A stretch of 64,000 bases of DNA, taken from assembly GCA_033675265.1 (NCBI GenBank), contig JAUJYZ010000713.1, positions 33,501 through 97,500 of the forward strand. The letters run 5' to 3'. The stretch comes from Actinostola sp. cb2023 (taxonomy: Eukaryota > Cnidaria > Anthozoa > Actiniaria > Actinostolidae). Below the pieces are notes generated by a model. It saw only the letters and a list, made by a program, of their open reading frames with translations, had not been told where the DNA came from and made no database searches. The position numbers and the translations under genes were made by a program. Positions 11,946-26,221 of this stretch are shown in pieces; positions within the stretch are counted from its first letter, which is position 1, and every line of letters begins with the position of its first letter.

Positions 11946-12550
11946 TCTACTTTTCTTCCCCAAACCCATATTCGTCTATTTAGAATGCTGACTATTTCTC
12001 TTCGCTCTCCTTCTCGAACCCGTTAATTTAAAGTCATTATCATTTTTTTCCAGTTAAGCCGTCTCAGAATATGTTTCTCTCAACTGTAACTGTTTTCTTT
12101 ACCGAGACCATCAGTTCATGTATACGATCCTGCTGTTTATCATTTAAACATGGCTTTGATAATAATGGTATGAATGGTAATATTTCCGTTATCGTTTGAA
12201 ATTTGATATTTATCAATCAAGACTGACATTATAAGCATAAAATATCTTAATATTAGCTTTTTTTCTTCAATTAATTTAGATTAATCTCATTGTAAAGCGC
12301 TATTGGGCAATTTCTTGGAAATAGGGCTATATAAATAAATAAAAAATATGATTATTATTGTTATTAAATATGTCATAAGAAACTGGTGTTTACTAAATCG
12401 ACACCCGCCAAACCCGTTGAAATCACAACCATTAATTAATACGCCCAAATATTTTTTTCGGGAAAAAAAAGAACATTGTTTTTATTTTACTTGAAACTCT
12501 CAGTATTTCTAATTGAAACTGTATGTAAAAGACCATAGCGAGCAAAATAA
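11946..12550. repeat. Left-arm unique block mirrored at 24.28-26.22 kb
   Basis: The sequence around 11,960-12,260 (e.g. AACATGGCTTTGATAATAAT) reappears reversed at about 25,950-26,215. The sequence around 12,270-12,550 (e.g. CGACACCCGCCAAACCCGTT) reappears reversed at about 24,280-24,640. No gene is visible. A LINE/SINE-like tail (AAAGCGCTAT...ATATAAATAAATAAA) lies at 12,293-12,350. Confidence 0.8.
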
Positions 12551-12565
12551 TATGTACTTATTGAA

Positions 12566-12598
<33 letters not shown>

Positions 12599-12995
12599 TC
12601 GAGGTCATGGAAGTACGTACAGAATGACCGAGAGCCAAATATTTTCCCGTCCGGCCCGACCTAACTCATTCAATAAGCATTTTATCATATGACCATTTCA
12701 TATGGACCATTTTGGTACTAAGCATCATTCAAGAACACAAACGCGCGATTACGCTAGAAGAACCAATAAAAACATTTTATTAAAAAAAAAAAAAAAAAGT
12801 TCACTTTTGTTGTTCACATTTAAAAAATTAATTTCGCTGCAAAAAAAGCATAAAAAATCTCCTGACAAAAATCGAGCAGGGCCGGACGGCTTTTTCCGAA
12901 CCGGGTACGTCAACACGTCCGGCCCTTACCACGTGACGTTTTCCCAATGGTTTTATTAAGAGCGCGCGCACGGGGAAATACGGGTCATATGATAA
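12551..12995. mobile_element. Left-arm-private insertion with internal hairpin
   Basis: The sequence between the mirrored blocks has no counterpart in the right arm. At 12,555-12,680 it contains a hairpin with GGGCCGGACGGGAAAATATT and its reverse complement. GGGCCGGACGG and CGTCCGGCCC recur at 12,890-12,930, and CATATGA occurs near both ends. It is likely a composite MITE. The right arm has a different insertion at the equivalent position (23,428-24,262). Confidence 0.6.
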
Positions 12996-13173
12996 AGCAT
13001 ATTATCAACACGCATTCGAGAGCAGTTAAAATTAAAGAGGTGTATTCATTCTCAGAGTTTTAACTGAACAAATCAAGGTTAAAGTTAAAAAGGGCGAGGA
13101 ATTGGTTGACTTGTTATTATTTTATTTCATTTCATATTTTCACTTCTCATCCGTGAAATCTCTGAACGATTAT

Positions 13174-13407
13174 TCAGTGAATTCCCTGCGAATAGTCAAA
13201 TAAAACAAGCTTGCGGAAAGATTCGTGCAAACAGGGCAGAACATATCTCCTTTTTGATTGACGCCGTCTTGAGCCAGTGGATTTCGTCTGGACAAGTAGT
13301 TTTGGGGTTGGTAGTACACCAGATAATTTCTTCACTGAATGTGGGCGAGGGGAATATTTTGGAAATTTGATTAGATGTTTTGTCGATATCAGTTGTTCGT
13401 GACTCAA
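13174..13407 (-). CDS. Uncertain 77-aa ORF conserved in both palindrome arms
   Basis: The reading contains SVKKLSGVLPTPKLLVQTK then STGSRRRQS. The mirrored block carries the same ORF on the plus strand at 23,018-23,251, differing at several residues and with a frame change near the C-terminus that yields a CPVC motif. Retention of an open frame in both arms is suggestive. However, the copies are closely related, and no start context, intron or homologue supports it. Family unknown. Confidence 0.2.
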   Translation of the reverse strand: MSHEQLISTKHLIKFPKYSPRPHSVKKLSGVLPTPKLLVQTKSTGSRRRQSKRRYVLPCLHESFRKLVLFDYSQGIH

Positions 13408-13436
13408 GACTTATTTGAGTGCTATTGAAGGCCTGT

Positions 13437-15394
<1,958 letters not shown>

Positions 15395-16344
15395 CAATAA
15401 TCAAAAATTGTCCATCTTTATTATTTCAATACCAAATCGAATGGTGTTTTGCTATTGCTTGATCCTAGGATTATTGACCGGCTGACTGGTGACGAAGCTA
15501 TGTATAACCTATACAATGTCGCAGCGATATCAGACAACATAACTTTGAATTCCGCTGATAATTGATTGAATGTTTGTAAATTGATGTTGAAAAAAACCCC
15601 AAACTGTTCCAATAAATGTGGCCGTGGTTTCGCGAATGATTTATTGTTCCAAACTGATTTTTTTTTCGATTTGTGCCTTCTTTTTCTTTCCTTCTTTAAC
15701 TTTTAAAATACTTTTGCTTAAAATCCAATACAATTAACTTAAAATCGAAGTTTTTCCATCTTCTAAATTAATATTAAACCACAACAACTAAAAACAGCAA
15801 TATTAAATCACAGCAACTAAAAACAACAATATTAAACCACAACAACTAAAAACAAACAATATTAAACCACAGCAACTAAAAACAACAATATTAAACCACA
15901 ACAACTAAAAACAACAATATTAAACCACAACAACTATAAACAACAATAACAGCACGTACCTTTAATGGCGAGCCGGGGTTCTTGTCGCTCACTTGTTGTC
16001 CTTGCTGTTGTGTCTACGTGTACACTGACCATTAATAATGTTAGTATCAATAATATATCAGTTCATCTGTTCCAGGGTGTCTATTATGTCAATCAGGTTA
16101 CACAGTTGGATGCCTATCATTGATTGGTCGATATAACGCTACAGTAGTTTTATAAGCCGTTGGTTATTGTGGAAATTAATACTTTATAAGATTGATTAAG
16201 ATTGATTATAAGATTGATTATCTTCACCTTATGATTTATCCTATTTCTATCATCATCATTATTTTTATTTATTTATTTTCACCCAGTTGTAGAACGCGCT
16301 GGGATCCGAATTGAGAACATTCAATAAGAACCATCATTATTATT

Positions 16345-16431
<87 letters not shown>

Positions 16432-16910
16432 ATTTTAAAAATACGATAAGAATAGAAATTAAAACTGATGTGGAATAAACAGAAAAAATGTTGGGAAAAA
16501 AATCAGACAGCCCGGCCGATTTCATGACAGGTGCTCTGGGTTCGAATCCTGATCGAAGGGAATGGAAGAGAAAGAGAAGAGAACGGAAGAGAAAGAGGGA
16601 GGGAAGAGAACGAGGAGAGAAGAGAAGAGAAAGAGGAGGGAAGAGAACGAGGAGAGAAGAGAGAAGAGAAAGAGGAGAGAAGTAGTCAACCAACCTCATT
16701 TTTGATTGACGCGTAGTATTGGGGTTGGTAGGGATCAAATTACACCAGAGAATTTATTCAGTGCATGAATGTGGGGGGGGGGGGGGGGGGGGGGGGGGAA
16801 TATTTTGGATATTTGATTAGATGTTTCGTCGATATTTGTTCGTGAATTTCTTAAACCGAATCTGACCGAAAATAACTCAAGACTTATTTGAGTGCTATTG
16901 AAGGCCTGTC
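15395..16910. repeat. Composite repeat module 2 (forward)
   Basis: The same order of parts as module 1, with its 63-aa ORF at 15,421-15,612 nearly identical in sequence. The purine microsatellite is shorter (16,555-16,680), next to GGTTCGAATCC. A G26 homopolymer lies at 16,773-16,798. Confidence 0.85.
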
Positions 16911-17880
16911 ACTGAATCAAAAATTGTCCATCTTTATTATTTCAATACGAAATCGAATGGTGTCCTCATGTTTTTCTATTGCTTGATCCTAGAATTATTG
17001 ACCGGCTGACTGGTGACGAAGCTATATATAACCTATACAATGTCGCAGCGATATCAGACAACATAACTTTGAATTCCGCTGATAATTGATTGAATGTTTG
17101 TAAATTGATGTTGAAAAAAAAACCCAAACTGTTCCAATAAATGTGGCCGTGGTTTCGCGAATGATTTATTGTTCCAAACTGAATTTTTTTTTTCGATTTG
17201 TGCCTTCTTTTTCTTTCCTTCTTTAACTTTTAAAATACATTTGCTTAAAATGCAATGCCATTAACTTAAAATTGAAGTTTTTCCATCTTCTAAAGTCATC
17301 ATAAACCACAACAACTAAAAACAACAATATTAAACCACAACAACTAAAAACAACAATATTAAACCACAACAACTAAAAAACAGCAATATTAAACCACAAC
17401 AACTAAAAACAACAATATTAAACCACAACAACTAAAAACAACAATAACAGCACGTACCTTTAATGGCGAGCCGGGGTTCTTGTCGCTCACTTGTTGTCCT
17501 TGCTATTGTGTCTACGTGTACACAGGCTGACCATTAATAATGTTAGTATCAATAATATATCAGTTCATCTGTTCCAGGTTGTCTATTATGTCAATCAGGT
17601 TACACAGTTGGATGCCTATCATTGATTGGTCGATATAACGCTACAGTAGTTTTATAAGCCGTTGGTTATTGTGGAAATTAAAACTTTATAAGATTGATTA
17701 AGATTGATTATAAGATTGATTTGATCGTTTTATAAGATTGATTATCTTCACCTCATGATTTATCCTATTTCTATCATCATTATTATTTTTATTTATTTAT
17801 TTTCACCCAGTTGTAGAACGCGCTGGGATCCGAATTGAGAACATTCAATAAGAACCATCATTATTATTATTATTATTATA

Positions 17881-17911
<31 letters not shown>

Positions 17912-17965
17912 CGTTATCATTATTATTATTATATGATTGAAAATACAATAAGAATAGAAATTAAA
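16911..17965. repeat. Composite repeat module 3 (forward, truncated)
   Basis: The ORF block is at about 16,940-17,125, followed by the ACCACAACAACTAAAAACAA tandem (17,300-17,445), the CAGCACGTACC block and (ATT)n. The B-box and purine parts are missing; sequence departs from the module after AAAACTGATG at about 17,968. Confidence 0.8.
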
Positions 17966-18125
17966 ACTGATGATTGATTTGTAGAAAAAAAACACTTTCC
18001 TGGCTTGAATCAGCGAAATAAAAACGATACAGCCCCTAGCATTATAAATCGATTGAACGTGGTGTGTGTGCGCTGATCAAAAGTACCGTGGGCTCAAAAA
18101 TAGTAATAGTAATAATAATAATAAT
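17966..18125. other. Centre of the giant palindrome
   Basis: A short non-mirrored spacer between forward and reversed modules, with ATTGATTTGTAGAAAAAAAA, a GTGGTGTGTGTGCGC stretch and a (TAA)n run. To its right the modules run in reverse orientation, beginning ACACAACAGCAAGGACAACA. Confidence 0.7.
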
Positions 18126-18602
18126 AATAGACACAACAGCAAGGACAACAAGTGAGCGACAAGAACCCCGGCTCGCCATTAAAGGTACGTGCTGTTATTG
18201 TTGTTTTTAGTTGTTGTGGTTTAATATTGTTGTTTTTAGTTGTTGTGGTTTAATATTGTTGTTTTTAGTTGTTGTGGTTTAATATTGTTGTTTTTAGTTG
18301 TTGTGGTTTAATATTGTTGTTTTTAGTTGTTGTGGTTTAAATATTGTTGTTTTTAGTTGTTGTGGTTTAATATTGTTGTTTTTAGTTGTTGTGGTTTATG
18401 ATGACTTTAGATGATGGAAAAACTTCAATTATCAGCGGAATTCAAAGTTATGTTGTCTGATATCGCTGCAACATTGTATAGGTTATATATAGCTTCGTCA
18501 CCAGTCAGCCGGTCAATAATCCTAAGATCAAGCAATAGCAAAACATGAGGACACCATTCGATTTCGTATTGAAATAATAAAGATGGACAATTTTTTATTG
18601 AG
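18126..18602. repeat. Composite repeat module 4 (reversed, partial)
   Basis: Reversed and abridged: the CAGCACGTACC block, seven tandem GTTGTGGTTTAATATTGTT-type units (18,195-18,395), then the conserved ORF block at 18,425-18,602. An internal deletion joins AAAAACTTCAATTATCAGCG. Confidence 0.8.
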
Positions 18603-19147
18603 TGACAGGCCTTCAATAGCACTCAAATAAGTCTTGAGTTATTTTCGGTCAGATTCGGTTTAAGAAATTCACGAACAAATTTCGACGAAACATCTAATCA
18701 AATATCTAAAATATTCCCCCCGCCCACATTCATGCACTGAATAAATTCTCTGGTGTAATTTGATCCCTACCAACCCCAATACTACGCGTCAATCAAAAAT
18801 GAGGTTGGTTGACTACTTCTCTTCTCATTCTCTCTCTCTCCTCTTCTTTCTCTTCTCTCCTCTTTCTCTTCTCTCCTCTTTCTCTTCTCTCCTCTCTCTT
18901 TCTCTTCCCTCCTCTTTCTCTTCTCTTCTCTCTCTCTTTCTCTTCCCTTCCCCTCGAGCAGAATTCGAACCCAGAGCACCTGTCATGAAATCGGCCGGGC
19001 TGTCTGATTTTTTCCGAACATTTTTTCTGTTTATTCCACATCAGTTTTAATTTCTATTCTTATTGTATTTTATCAATAATAATAATAATAATAATAACAA
19101 TAACAATAATAATAATAATGATAATAATAATAACAATAATAATAACA

Positions 19148-19178
<31 letters not shown>

Positions 19179-20010
19179 TAATGATGGTTCTTATTGAATG
19201 CTCTCAATTCGGATCCCAGCGCGTTCTACAACTGGGTGAAAATAAATAAATAAAAATAATAATGATGATAGAAATAGGATAAATCATAAGGTGAAGATAA
19301 TCAATCTTATAATCAATCTTAATCAATCTTATAAAGTTTTAATTTCCACAATAACCAACGGCTTATAAAACTACTGTAGCGTTAGTATCGACCAATCAAT
19401 GATAGACATCCAACTGTGTAACCTGATTGACATAATAGACACCCTGGAACAGATGAACTGATATATTATTGATACTAACATTATTAATGGTCAGCCTGTG
19501 TACACGTAGACACAACAGCAAGGACAACAAGTGAGCGACAAGAACCCCGGCTCGCCATTAAAGGTACGTGCTGTTATTGTTGTTTTTAGTTGTTGTGGTT
19601 TAATATTGTTGTTTTTAGTTGTTGTGGTTTAATATTGTTGTTTTTAGTTGTTGTGGTTTATGATGACTTTAGAAGATGGAAAAACTTCGATTTTAAGTTA
19701 ATTGTATTGGATTTTAAGCAAAAGTATTTTAAAAGTTAAAGAAGGAAAGAAAAAGAAGGCACAATAAATTATTCGCGAAACCACGGCCACATTTATTGGA
19801 ACAGTTTGGTGTTTTTTTTTCAACATCAATTTACAAACATTCAATCAATTATCAGCGGAATTCAAAGTTATGTTGTCTGATATCGCTGCGACATTGTATA
19901 GGTTATATATAGCTTCGTCACCAGTCAGCCGGTCAATAATCCTAGGATCAAGCAATAGCAAAACACCATTCGATTTCGTATTGAAATAATAAAGATGGAC
20001 AATTTTTGAT
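18603..20010. repeat. Composite repeat module 5 (reversed)
   Basis: All module parts in reverse order: GAGGTTGGTTGACTACTTCT block, pyrimidine microsatellite (18,822-18,955), GAATTCGAACC box, (AAT)n (19,075-19,185), tandem units, and ORF block (19,845-20,000). Confidence 0.85.
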
Positions 20011-20726
20011 TATTGACAGGCCTTCAATAGCACTCAAATAAGTCTGGAGTTATTTTCGGTCAGATTCGGTTTAAGAAATTCACGAACAAATATCGACGAA
20101 ACATCTAATCAAATATCTAAAATATTCCCCCCGCCCACATTCATGCACTGAATAAATTCTCTGGTGTAATTTGATCCCTACCAACCCCAATACTACGCGT
20201 CAATCAAAAATGAGGTTGGTTGACTACTTCTCTTCTCATCTCTTTCTCTTCTCTCCTCTTTCTCTTCTCTCCTCTTTCTCTTCTCTCCTCTTTATCTTCT
20301 CTCCTCTTTCTCTTCTCTCCTCTTTCTCTTCTCTCCTCTTTCTCTTCTCTCCTCTTTCTCTTCTCTCCTCTTTCTCTTCTCTCCTCTTTCTCTTCTCTCT
20401 CTCCTCTTTCTCTTCTCTCCTCCTCTTTCTCTCTCTCCTCTTTCTCTTCTCTCCTCTTTCTCTTCTCTCCTCTTTCTCTTCTCTCCTCTTTCTCTTCTCT
20501 TCCTCTCTCTCTTCCTCTCTTTTCTTCTTTTCTCTTCTCTTTCTCTTCCCTTCCCCTCGAGCAGAATTCGAACCCAGAGCACCTGTCATGAAATCGGCCG
20601 GGCTGTCTGATTTTTTCCCAACATTTTTTCTGTTTATTCCACATCAGTTTTAATTTCTATTCTTATCGTATTTTATCAATAATAATAATAATAATAATAA
20701 CAATAATAATAGTAGTAATAATAATA

Positions 20727-20766
<40 letters not shown>

Positions 20767-21745
20767 TAATAATAATAATGATGGTTCTTATTGAATGCTC
20801 TCAATTCGGATCCCATGGCGTTCTACAACTGGGTGAAAATAAATAAATAAAAATAATAATGATGATAGAAATAGGATAAATCATAAGGTGAAGATAGAGT
20901 GCAGTCCATATGTCCGTGAAACAGTACTAACTAATTAGTACTAAATAGCACTGATGAAACAATAGAAAACAATAGAAATAACACTATTTAGTACTATTTA
21001 GTAATAGTATTATTTCACGGACATATGGACTGCACTCTACAATCTTATAATCAATCTTAATCAAACTTAATCAATCTTAATCAATCTTATAAAGTTTTAA
21101 TTTCCACAATAACCAACGGCTTATAAAACTACTGTAGCGTTAGTATCGACCAATCAATGATAGGCATCCAACTGTGTAACCTGATTGACATAATAGACAC
21201 CCTGGAACAGATGAACTGATATATTATTGATACTAACATTATTAATGGTCAGCCTGTGTACACGTAGACACAACAGCAAGGACAACAAGTGAGCGACAAG
21301 AACCCCGGCTCGCCATTAAAGGTACGTGCTGTTATTGTTGTTTTTAGTTGTTGTGGTTTAATATTGTTGTTTTTAGTTGTTGTGGTTTATGATGACTTTA
21401 GAAGATGGAAAAACTTCGATTTTAAGTTAATGGCATTGGATTTTAAGCAAAAGTATTTTAAAAGTTAAAGAAGGAAAGAAAAAGAAGGCACAATAAATTA
21501 TTCGCGAAACCACGGCCACATTTATTGGAATAGTTGTTTTTTTTTCAACATCAATTTACAAACATTCAATCAATTATCAGCGGAATTCAAAGTTATGTTG
21601 TCTGATATCGCTGCGACATTGTATAGGTTATATATAGCTTCGTCACCAGTCAGCCGGTCAATAATTCTAGGATCAAGCAATAGAAAAACATGAGGACACC
21701 ATTCGATTTCGTATTGAAATAATAAAGATGGACAATTTTTGATTC
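20011..21745. repeat. Composite repeat module 6 (reversed)
   Basis: Same layout as module 5, with a longer pyrimidine microsatellite (20,231-20,560). A private 145-bp foldback element is inserted at 20,895-21,039. The ORF block is at about 21,555-21,740. Confidence 0.85.
20895..21039. mobile_element. 145-bp foldback MITE inserted in module 6
   Basis: The termini are TAGAGTGCAGTCCATATG and its perfect reverse complement. The interior has TAGTACTAAATAGCACT and AACAATAGAAAACAATAGAAA. The same interior recurs in the element at 54,542-54,670. Other modules show the uninterrupted site (GTGAAGATAATCAATCTTAT). Confidence 0.85.
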
Positions 21746-22259
21746 AGTGACAGGCCTTCAATAGCACTCAAATAAGTCTTGAGTTATTTTCGGTCAGATT
21801 CGGTTTAAGAAATTCACGAACAAATATCGACGAAACATCTAATCAAATATCCAAAATATTCCCCCCCTCCCACATTCATGCACTGAATAAATTCTCTGGT
21901 GTAATTTGATCCTTACCAACCCCAAAACGGCGCGTCAATCAAAAATGAGGTTGGTTGACTACTTCTCTTCTCATCTCTTCTCTGCTCTTCTCTCTTCTCT
22001 CTTCTCTCTTCTCTCTTCTTTCTCTTCTTTCTCTTCTCTTCTCTCCTCGTTCTCTTCCCTCCTCTTTCTCTTCTGTTCTCTTCTCTTTCTCTTCCCTTTC
22101 CTTCGAGCGGGATTCGAACCCAGAGCACCTGTCATGAAATCGGCCGGGCTGTCTGATTTTTTCCGAACATTTTTTCTGTTTTAATTTCTATTCTTATATA
22201 ATAATAATGATGATAATGATAATGATAGTAATAGTAATAGTAATAGTAATAGTAACTAG

Positions 22260-22302
<43 letters not shown>

Positions 22303-22317
22303 GATAATGATAATAAC

Positions 22318-22381
<64 letters not shown>

Positions 22382-22980
22382 GTAATAATAACAATAATAA
22401 TAATAATAATAATAATGATGGTTCTTATTGAATGCTCTCAATGAGGGTTTATCATGTAATTTCAAAACTCATAGGACAAAAAAAATGATTATCATAGCTG
22501 GAAAGAGCTCGTTGAAATTAGTAAAAATGTGAAGTTTGGAAAAGATTGCTTCACAAATTGCGAAGATATGAATTTTCAAAAATAGTTGTTGTGGTTTAAT
22601 ATTGTTGTTTTTAGTTGTTGTGGTTTATGATGACTTTAGAAGATGGAAACTCTTCGATTTTAAGTTAATGGCATTGGATTTTAAGCAAAAGTATTTTAAA
22701 AGTTAAAGAAGGAAAGAAAAAGAAGGCACAATAAATTATTCGCGAAACCACGGCCACATTTATTGGAACAGTTTGGTGTTTTTTTCAACATCAATTTACA
22801 AACATTCAATCAATTATCAGCGGAATTCAAAGTTATGTTGTCTGATATCGCTGCAACATTGTATAGGTTATATATAGCTTCGTCACCAGTCAGCCGGTCA
22901 ATAATCTAGGATCAAGCAATAGCACTGACATGAGGACACCATTCGATTTGGTATTGAAATAATAAAGATGAACAACTTTT
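21746..22980. repeat. Composite repeat module 7 (reversed, rearranged)
   Basis: Module parts run to the AAT microsatellite (22,200-22,420). About 150 bp of unrelated sequence (22,441-22,590) then replaces the CAGCACGTACC block, before the tandem units and the ORF block (22,790-22,975) resume. Homopeptide ORFs here are microsatellite readings. Confidence 0.75.
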
Positions 22981-22984
22981 GATT

Positions 22985-23425
22985 ATTGACAGGCCTTCAA
23001 TAGCACTCAAATAAGTCTTGAGTCACGAACAAATATCGACAAAACATCTCATCAAATATCCAAAATATTCCCATCGCCCACATTCAGTGAAGAAATTATC
23101 TGGTGTACTACCAACCCCAAAACTACTTGTCCAGACGAAATCCACTGGCTCAAGACGGCGTCAATCAAGAAGAGAGATGTTCTGCCCTGTTTGCACGAAT
23201 CTTTCCGCAAGCTTCTTTTATTTGACTATTCGCAGGGAATTCACTGAATAATCGTTCAGAGATTTCACGGATGAGAAGTGAAAATATGAAATGAAATAAA
23301 ATAATAACAAGTGAACCAATTCCTCGCCCTTTTTAACTTTAACCTCGATTTGTTCAGTTAAAACTCTGCGAATGAAAAAACACCTCTTTAATTTCAACTG
23401 CTCTCGACTGCGTGTCGATAATATG
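22985..23425. repeat. Right-arm block mirrored at 13.0-13.43 kb
   Basis: The reverse complement of 13,005-13,430 with scattered differences, including the 77-aa ORF counterpart on the plus strand at 23,018-23,251 and the CCTCTTTAATTT...CTGCTCTCGA edge. It marks the inner boundary of the array on the right arm. Confidence 0.8.
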
Positions 23426-23427
23426 CT

Positions 23428-24174
23428 TTATAACATAGAGGGCAAAATTACTCAGTGCTGATTGGCTCATGAAGGAGGGCTTTTTCCTTAATTGAGGGCC
23501 GTATTACTGGCAGACGATTGGTCGCGATATTGCTTAGCAACGAAAAGTTTTCCGCAAGCAAGAAGTGTTTTGTTCGCAATTGTCTCCCGTTTTCCTGAAG
23601 TAGATGATAATTCAATTCAAGAATTAATAATTTCTAGCGAAAATGAAAACACCAATGATATAGAGCACAAATTACTGGTTGAGCGTTTTTCGCAAGTGGG
23701 CATTGATAAGAGAAGTAAAGCAAGACTTGGAAGACTACGAGTGCGAAGCTCTCGACAAGACACTTTCGCAATTTTACGCCGAAATACGCAGTGAAAATGA
23801 GAGAGCCTGACTCCCTAAAAGTGATGCAGGCAGCGTTAATGAAAGAATTATGGAAAGTCCATCTTGAAAGACGTCGAATTCCAAAATTCGAGAAAACTAG
23901 TCCTAGAGGGAAAAACCGGCTCGAAAAAGAAATTCGTCGATTCAAGCGACGGATTCGGATTCAGATGGACTTTCTCAGCTCATGTCAGCCAGTCAAGCTA
24001 TTTTCCATGCATTTTAGCAATCATGTAAGTCTTTTCTTCGCTGAATAATCTTGTCAAGACTTTTGAACTTTGACAACTTTGAATTGTCGATTTGTGAATA
24101 AATTATTTCGCTTGGCAGTCAAATGGCTTCCAAGATTTACGCGCGCTTGAATTTTGCCCTCAATGTTATAAACA
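23428..24174 (+). pseudogene. Degenerate DUF3504/KIAA1958-like (Crypton-related) gene remnant between short TIRs
   Basis: The ends are short inverted repeats: TATAACATAGAGGGCAAAATT at the left, and AATTTTGCCCTCAATGTTATA at the right. Inside, split over different plus-strand frames, are segments resembling the DUF3504-type N-terminal part of Crypton-derived proteins. They are KQDLEDYECEALDKTLSQFY (~23,715-23,780), EPDSLKVMQAALMKELWK (~23,800-23,855) and an EGKTGSKKKF stretch (~23,905-23,940). Frameshifts and stops separate them, and the catalytic tyrosine-recombinase region is missing. It sits only in the right palindrome arm. The family assignment is from remembered motifs. Confidence 0.5.
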
Positions 24175-24262
24175 AGTAATCGCATGGTTCCTCGTAAAAT
24201 TAAGGATTAATTTCACTTGTGTTTTCAAAGTTTCCCAAATTAGCCCCATGCGATTACCTATA
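24175..24262. mobile_element. Short foldback element
   Basis: AAGTAATCGCATGG and CCATGCGATTACCTATACTT are mirrored across about 60 bp. The GTAATC...GATTACCTATACTT ends resemble those of the foldback at 37,006-37,170, so the two may be one family. Confidence 0.5.
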
Positions 24263-24361
24263 CTTATTTTGTTCGCTATGGTCTTTTACATACAGTTTCA
24301 ATTAGATTGAAGTCTCCACGATTAGTAGGGCACTTGTGCCCAGCTATAAGATTTCTGAGAC

Positions 24362-24370
24362 GTTAATAAA

Positions 24371-24401
<31 letters not shown>

Positions 24402-24402
24402 G
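24362..24402. repeat. (TTA)n tail after AATAAAG
   Basis: ACGTTAATAAAG is followed directly by TTATTATTATT. This has the form of a retroposon 3' tail. Confidence 0.6.
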
Positions 24403-24640
24403 AAATACTGAGAGTTTCAAGTAAAATAAAAACAATGTTCTTTTTTTCCCCAAAAAAAATATTTGGGCGTATTAATTAATGGTTGTGATTTCAACGGGTT
24501 TGGCGGGTGTCGATTTAGTAAACACCTGCAGTTTCTTATGACATATTTAATAATAATAAAAATAAGATTTTTTATTTATTTATATAGCAATAGCGCTTTA
24601 CAATGAGATTAATCTAAATTAATTGAAGTAAAAAAGCTAA

Positions 24641-25950
24641 TTGCTGACGCAGCGAGCGAGCCGGCCTGAGCGAGCGAGCAAGGAAGCAATTCTAATTCAT
24701 TCACATAGGCAGAAAAAATCTCGATTTTTACCCGGCATGCAGTTTCCAAGAATCATCATCATGCAATTCTCAAGAACCATCATGCTTTTCGCACCAACTC
24801 CTACATACGCTATAGCCTGAAGTGAGTTGTTTTTGCGATGTCGTGCCCAAAATATGTGTCCCTAATTAATTTGTACATGTGTATGTTTCTTTAGCCGGTA
24901 TATCCTGACTCATAAGCCCATCAGATACCGTATCTTGTGCTTTTCGTGGGAATTGTGTAGTTGAAGATCACCGTATTTGAACTGATTAGTGCCGGCTGAC
25001 CGTGTGTCAGTTTCACGTGTGAATATTCGCATTGAAATCTCAACTAGACGCTCATAGAGCGTTAATTCGGCGTGTAGGATGATCAGCTGGAACTCCAGGC
25101 AATCTCTAGCCCACATCCTCTGTTTTTGTCTAATAGTTTTGGCAAAATTGTTTTGGGCCGTTAATTTTTAAGCGTTGGGCTTCCTGTGGTACGCTCAATT
25201 GTATTTTCTAATATCGAATTCCTAATGATACTCAAGATATAAAGATTAGTAGTTGTTTGAGTGCTGTGAGGTGTTTAATTTAGGATAAGAGGTCTATTTA
25301 GTGTGTTTTGGGATCGATATATTTTGAGTGCTCACAAGGCAGCAAGTCGTGCAAGTCCCGTAATCGATCACTTGGTTTCAGCCGAAAATAAAATACTTTC
25401 TCGATTCGCTCAATCAAGAGCTTTAGATATGTAATAGAATGGCAACCTATCAGTATTCTGACATGCTTTCAGGTCGGTTACTCCGCTAACGGACCAGGAA
25501 ATCGATTTTTTTTTCGAACGCTCTTCCTGGGCTTCCTGTAGCCGGGATCGGAATGGACATTTCTAACACTAAAAAGCCTATTTTAAAACTCGGCGTCTGC
25601 CACAGGCAGTCCACGCCAAGTAATTAGAAGTAATATATTAGTTATTCATAAGCTATCCACTTTTTCAAATAGACAAATACTATTCAAAACAAAGAAAGGT
25701 AGACTCGCCTAATAATTTGCATACTTGTCACTTTTGATAAAACAAAACATTTCATAACTGGCTAGACACTCACTCTTTTGTTGTCCAGTTTTGTTACTTT
25801 GCATCTAATATACACTGACAGCTAATTGTAGTGTCCAGGTTTATTGGAATCACTCTAAGCTCTCCGGCACCAACTCTTATCCACAACTACTATAAACAAT
25901 GCATTCACCGTCAGCATTTACTGCTGTTAGGTAGCCTACAATTGTAGTAT
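24641..25950. mobile_element. ~1.3-kb right-arm-private insertion of unknown type
   Basis: The mirrored block is continuous on the left arm (AATATTAGCTTTTTT near 12,250-12,262) but split here between AAAAAGCTAA and TATTAAGATATTT. The inserted sequence begins TTGCTGACGCAGCGAGCGAG and ends near GCCTACAATTGTAG. I see no convincing gene or terminal repeats in it. A 68-aa minus-strand ORF at 24,910-25,116 is unsupported. Confidence 0.55.
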
Positions 25951-26221
25951 TAAGATATTTTATGCATATAATGTCAGTCTTTTTGATTGATAAATATCAA
26001 TTACCATTCATACCATTATTATCAAAGCCATGTTTAAATAATAAACAGCAGGATCGTATAGATGAACTGATGGTCTCGGTAAAGAAAACAGTTACAGTAG
26101 TAGAGAAACATATTCTGAGACGGCTTAACTGGAAAAAATGATAATGACTTTAAAATAACGGGTTTGAGAAGGGGAGCGAAGAGAAATAGTCAGCCTTCTA
26201 AATAGACGAATATGGGTTTGG

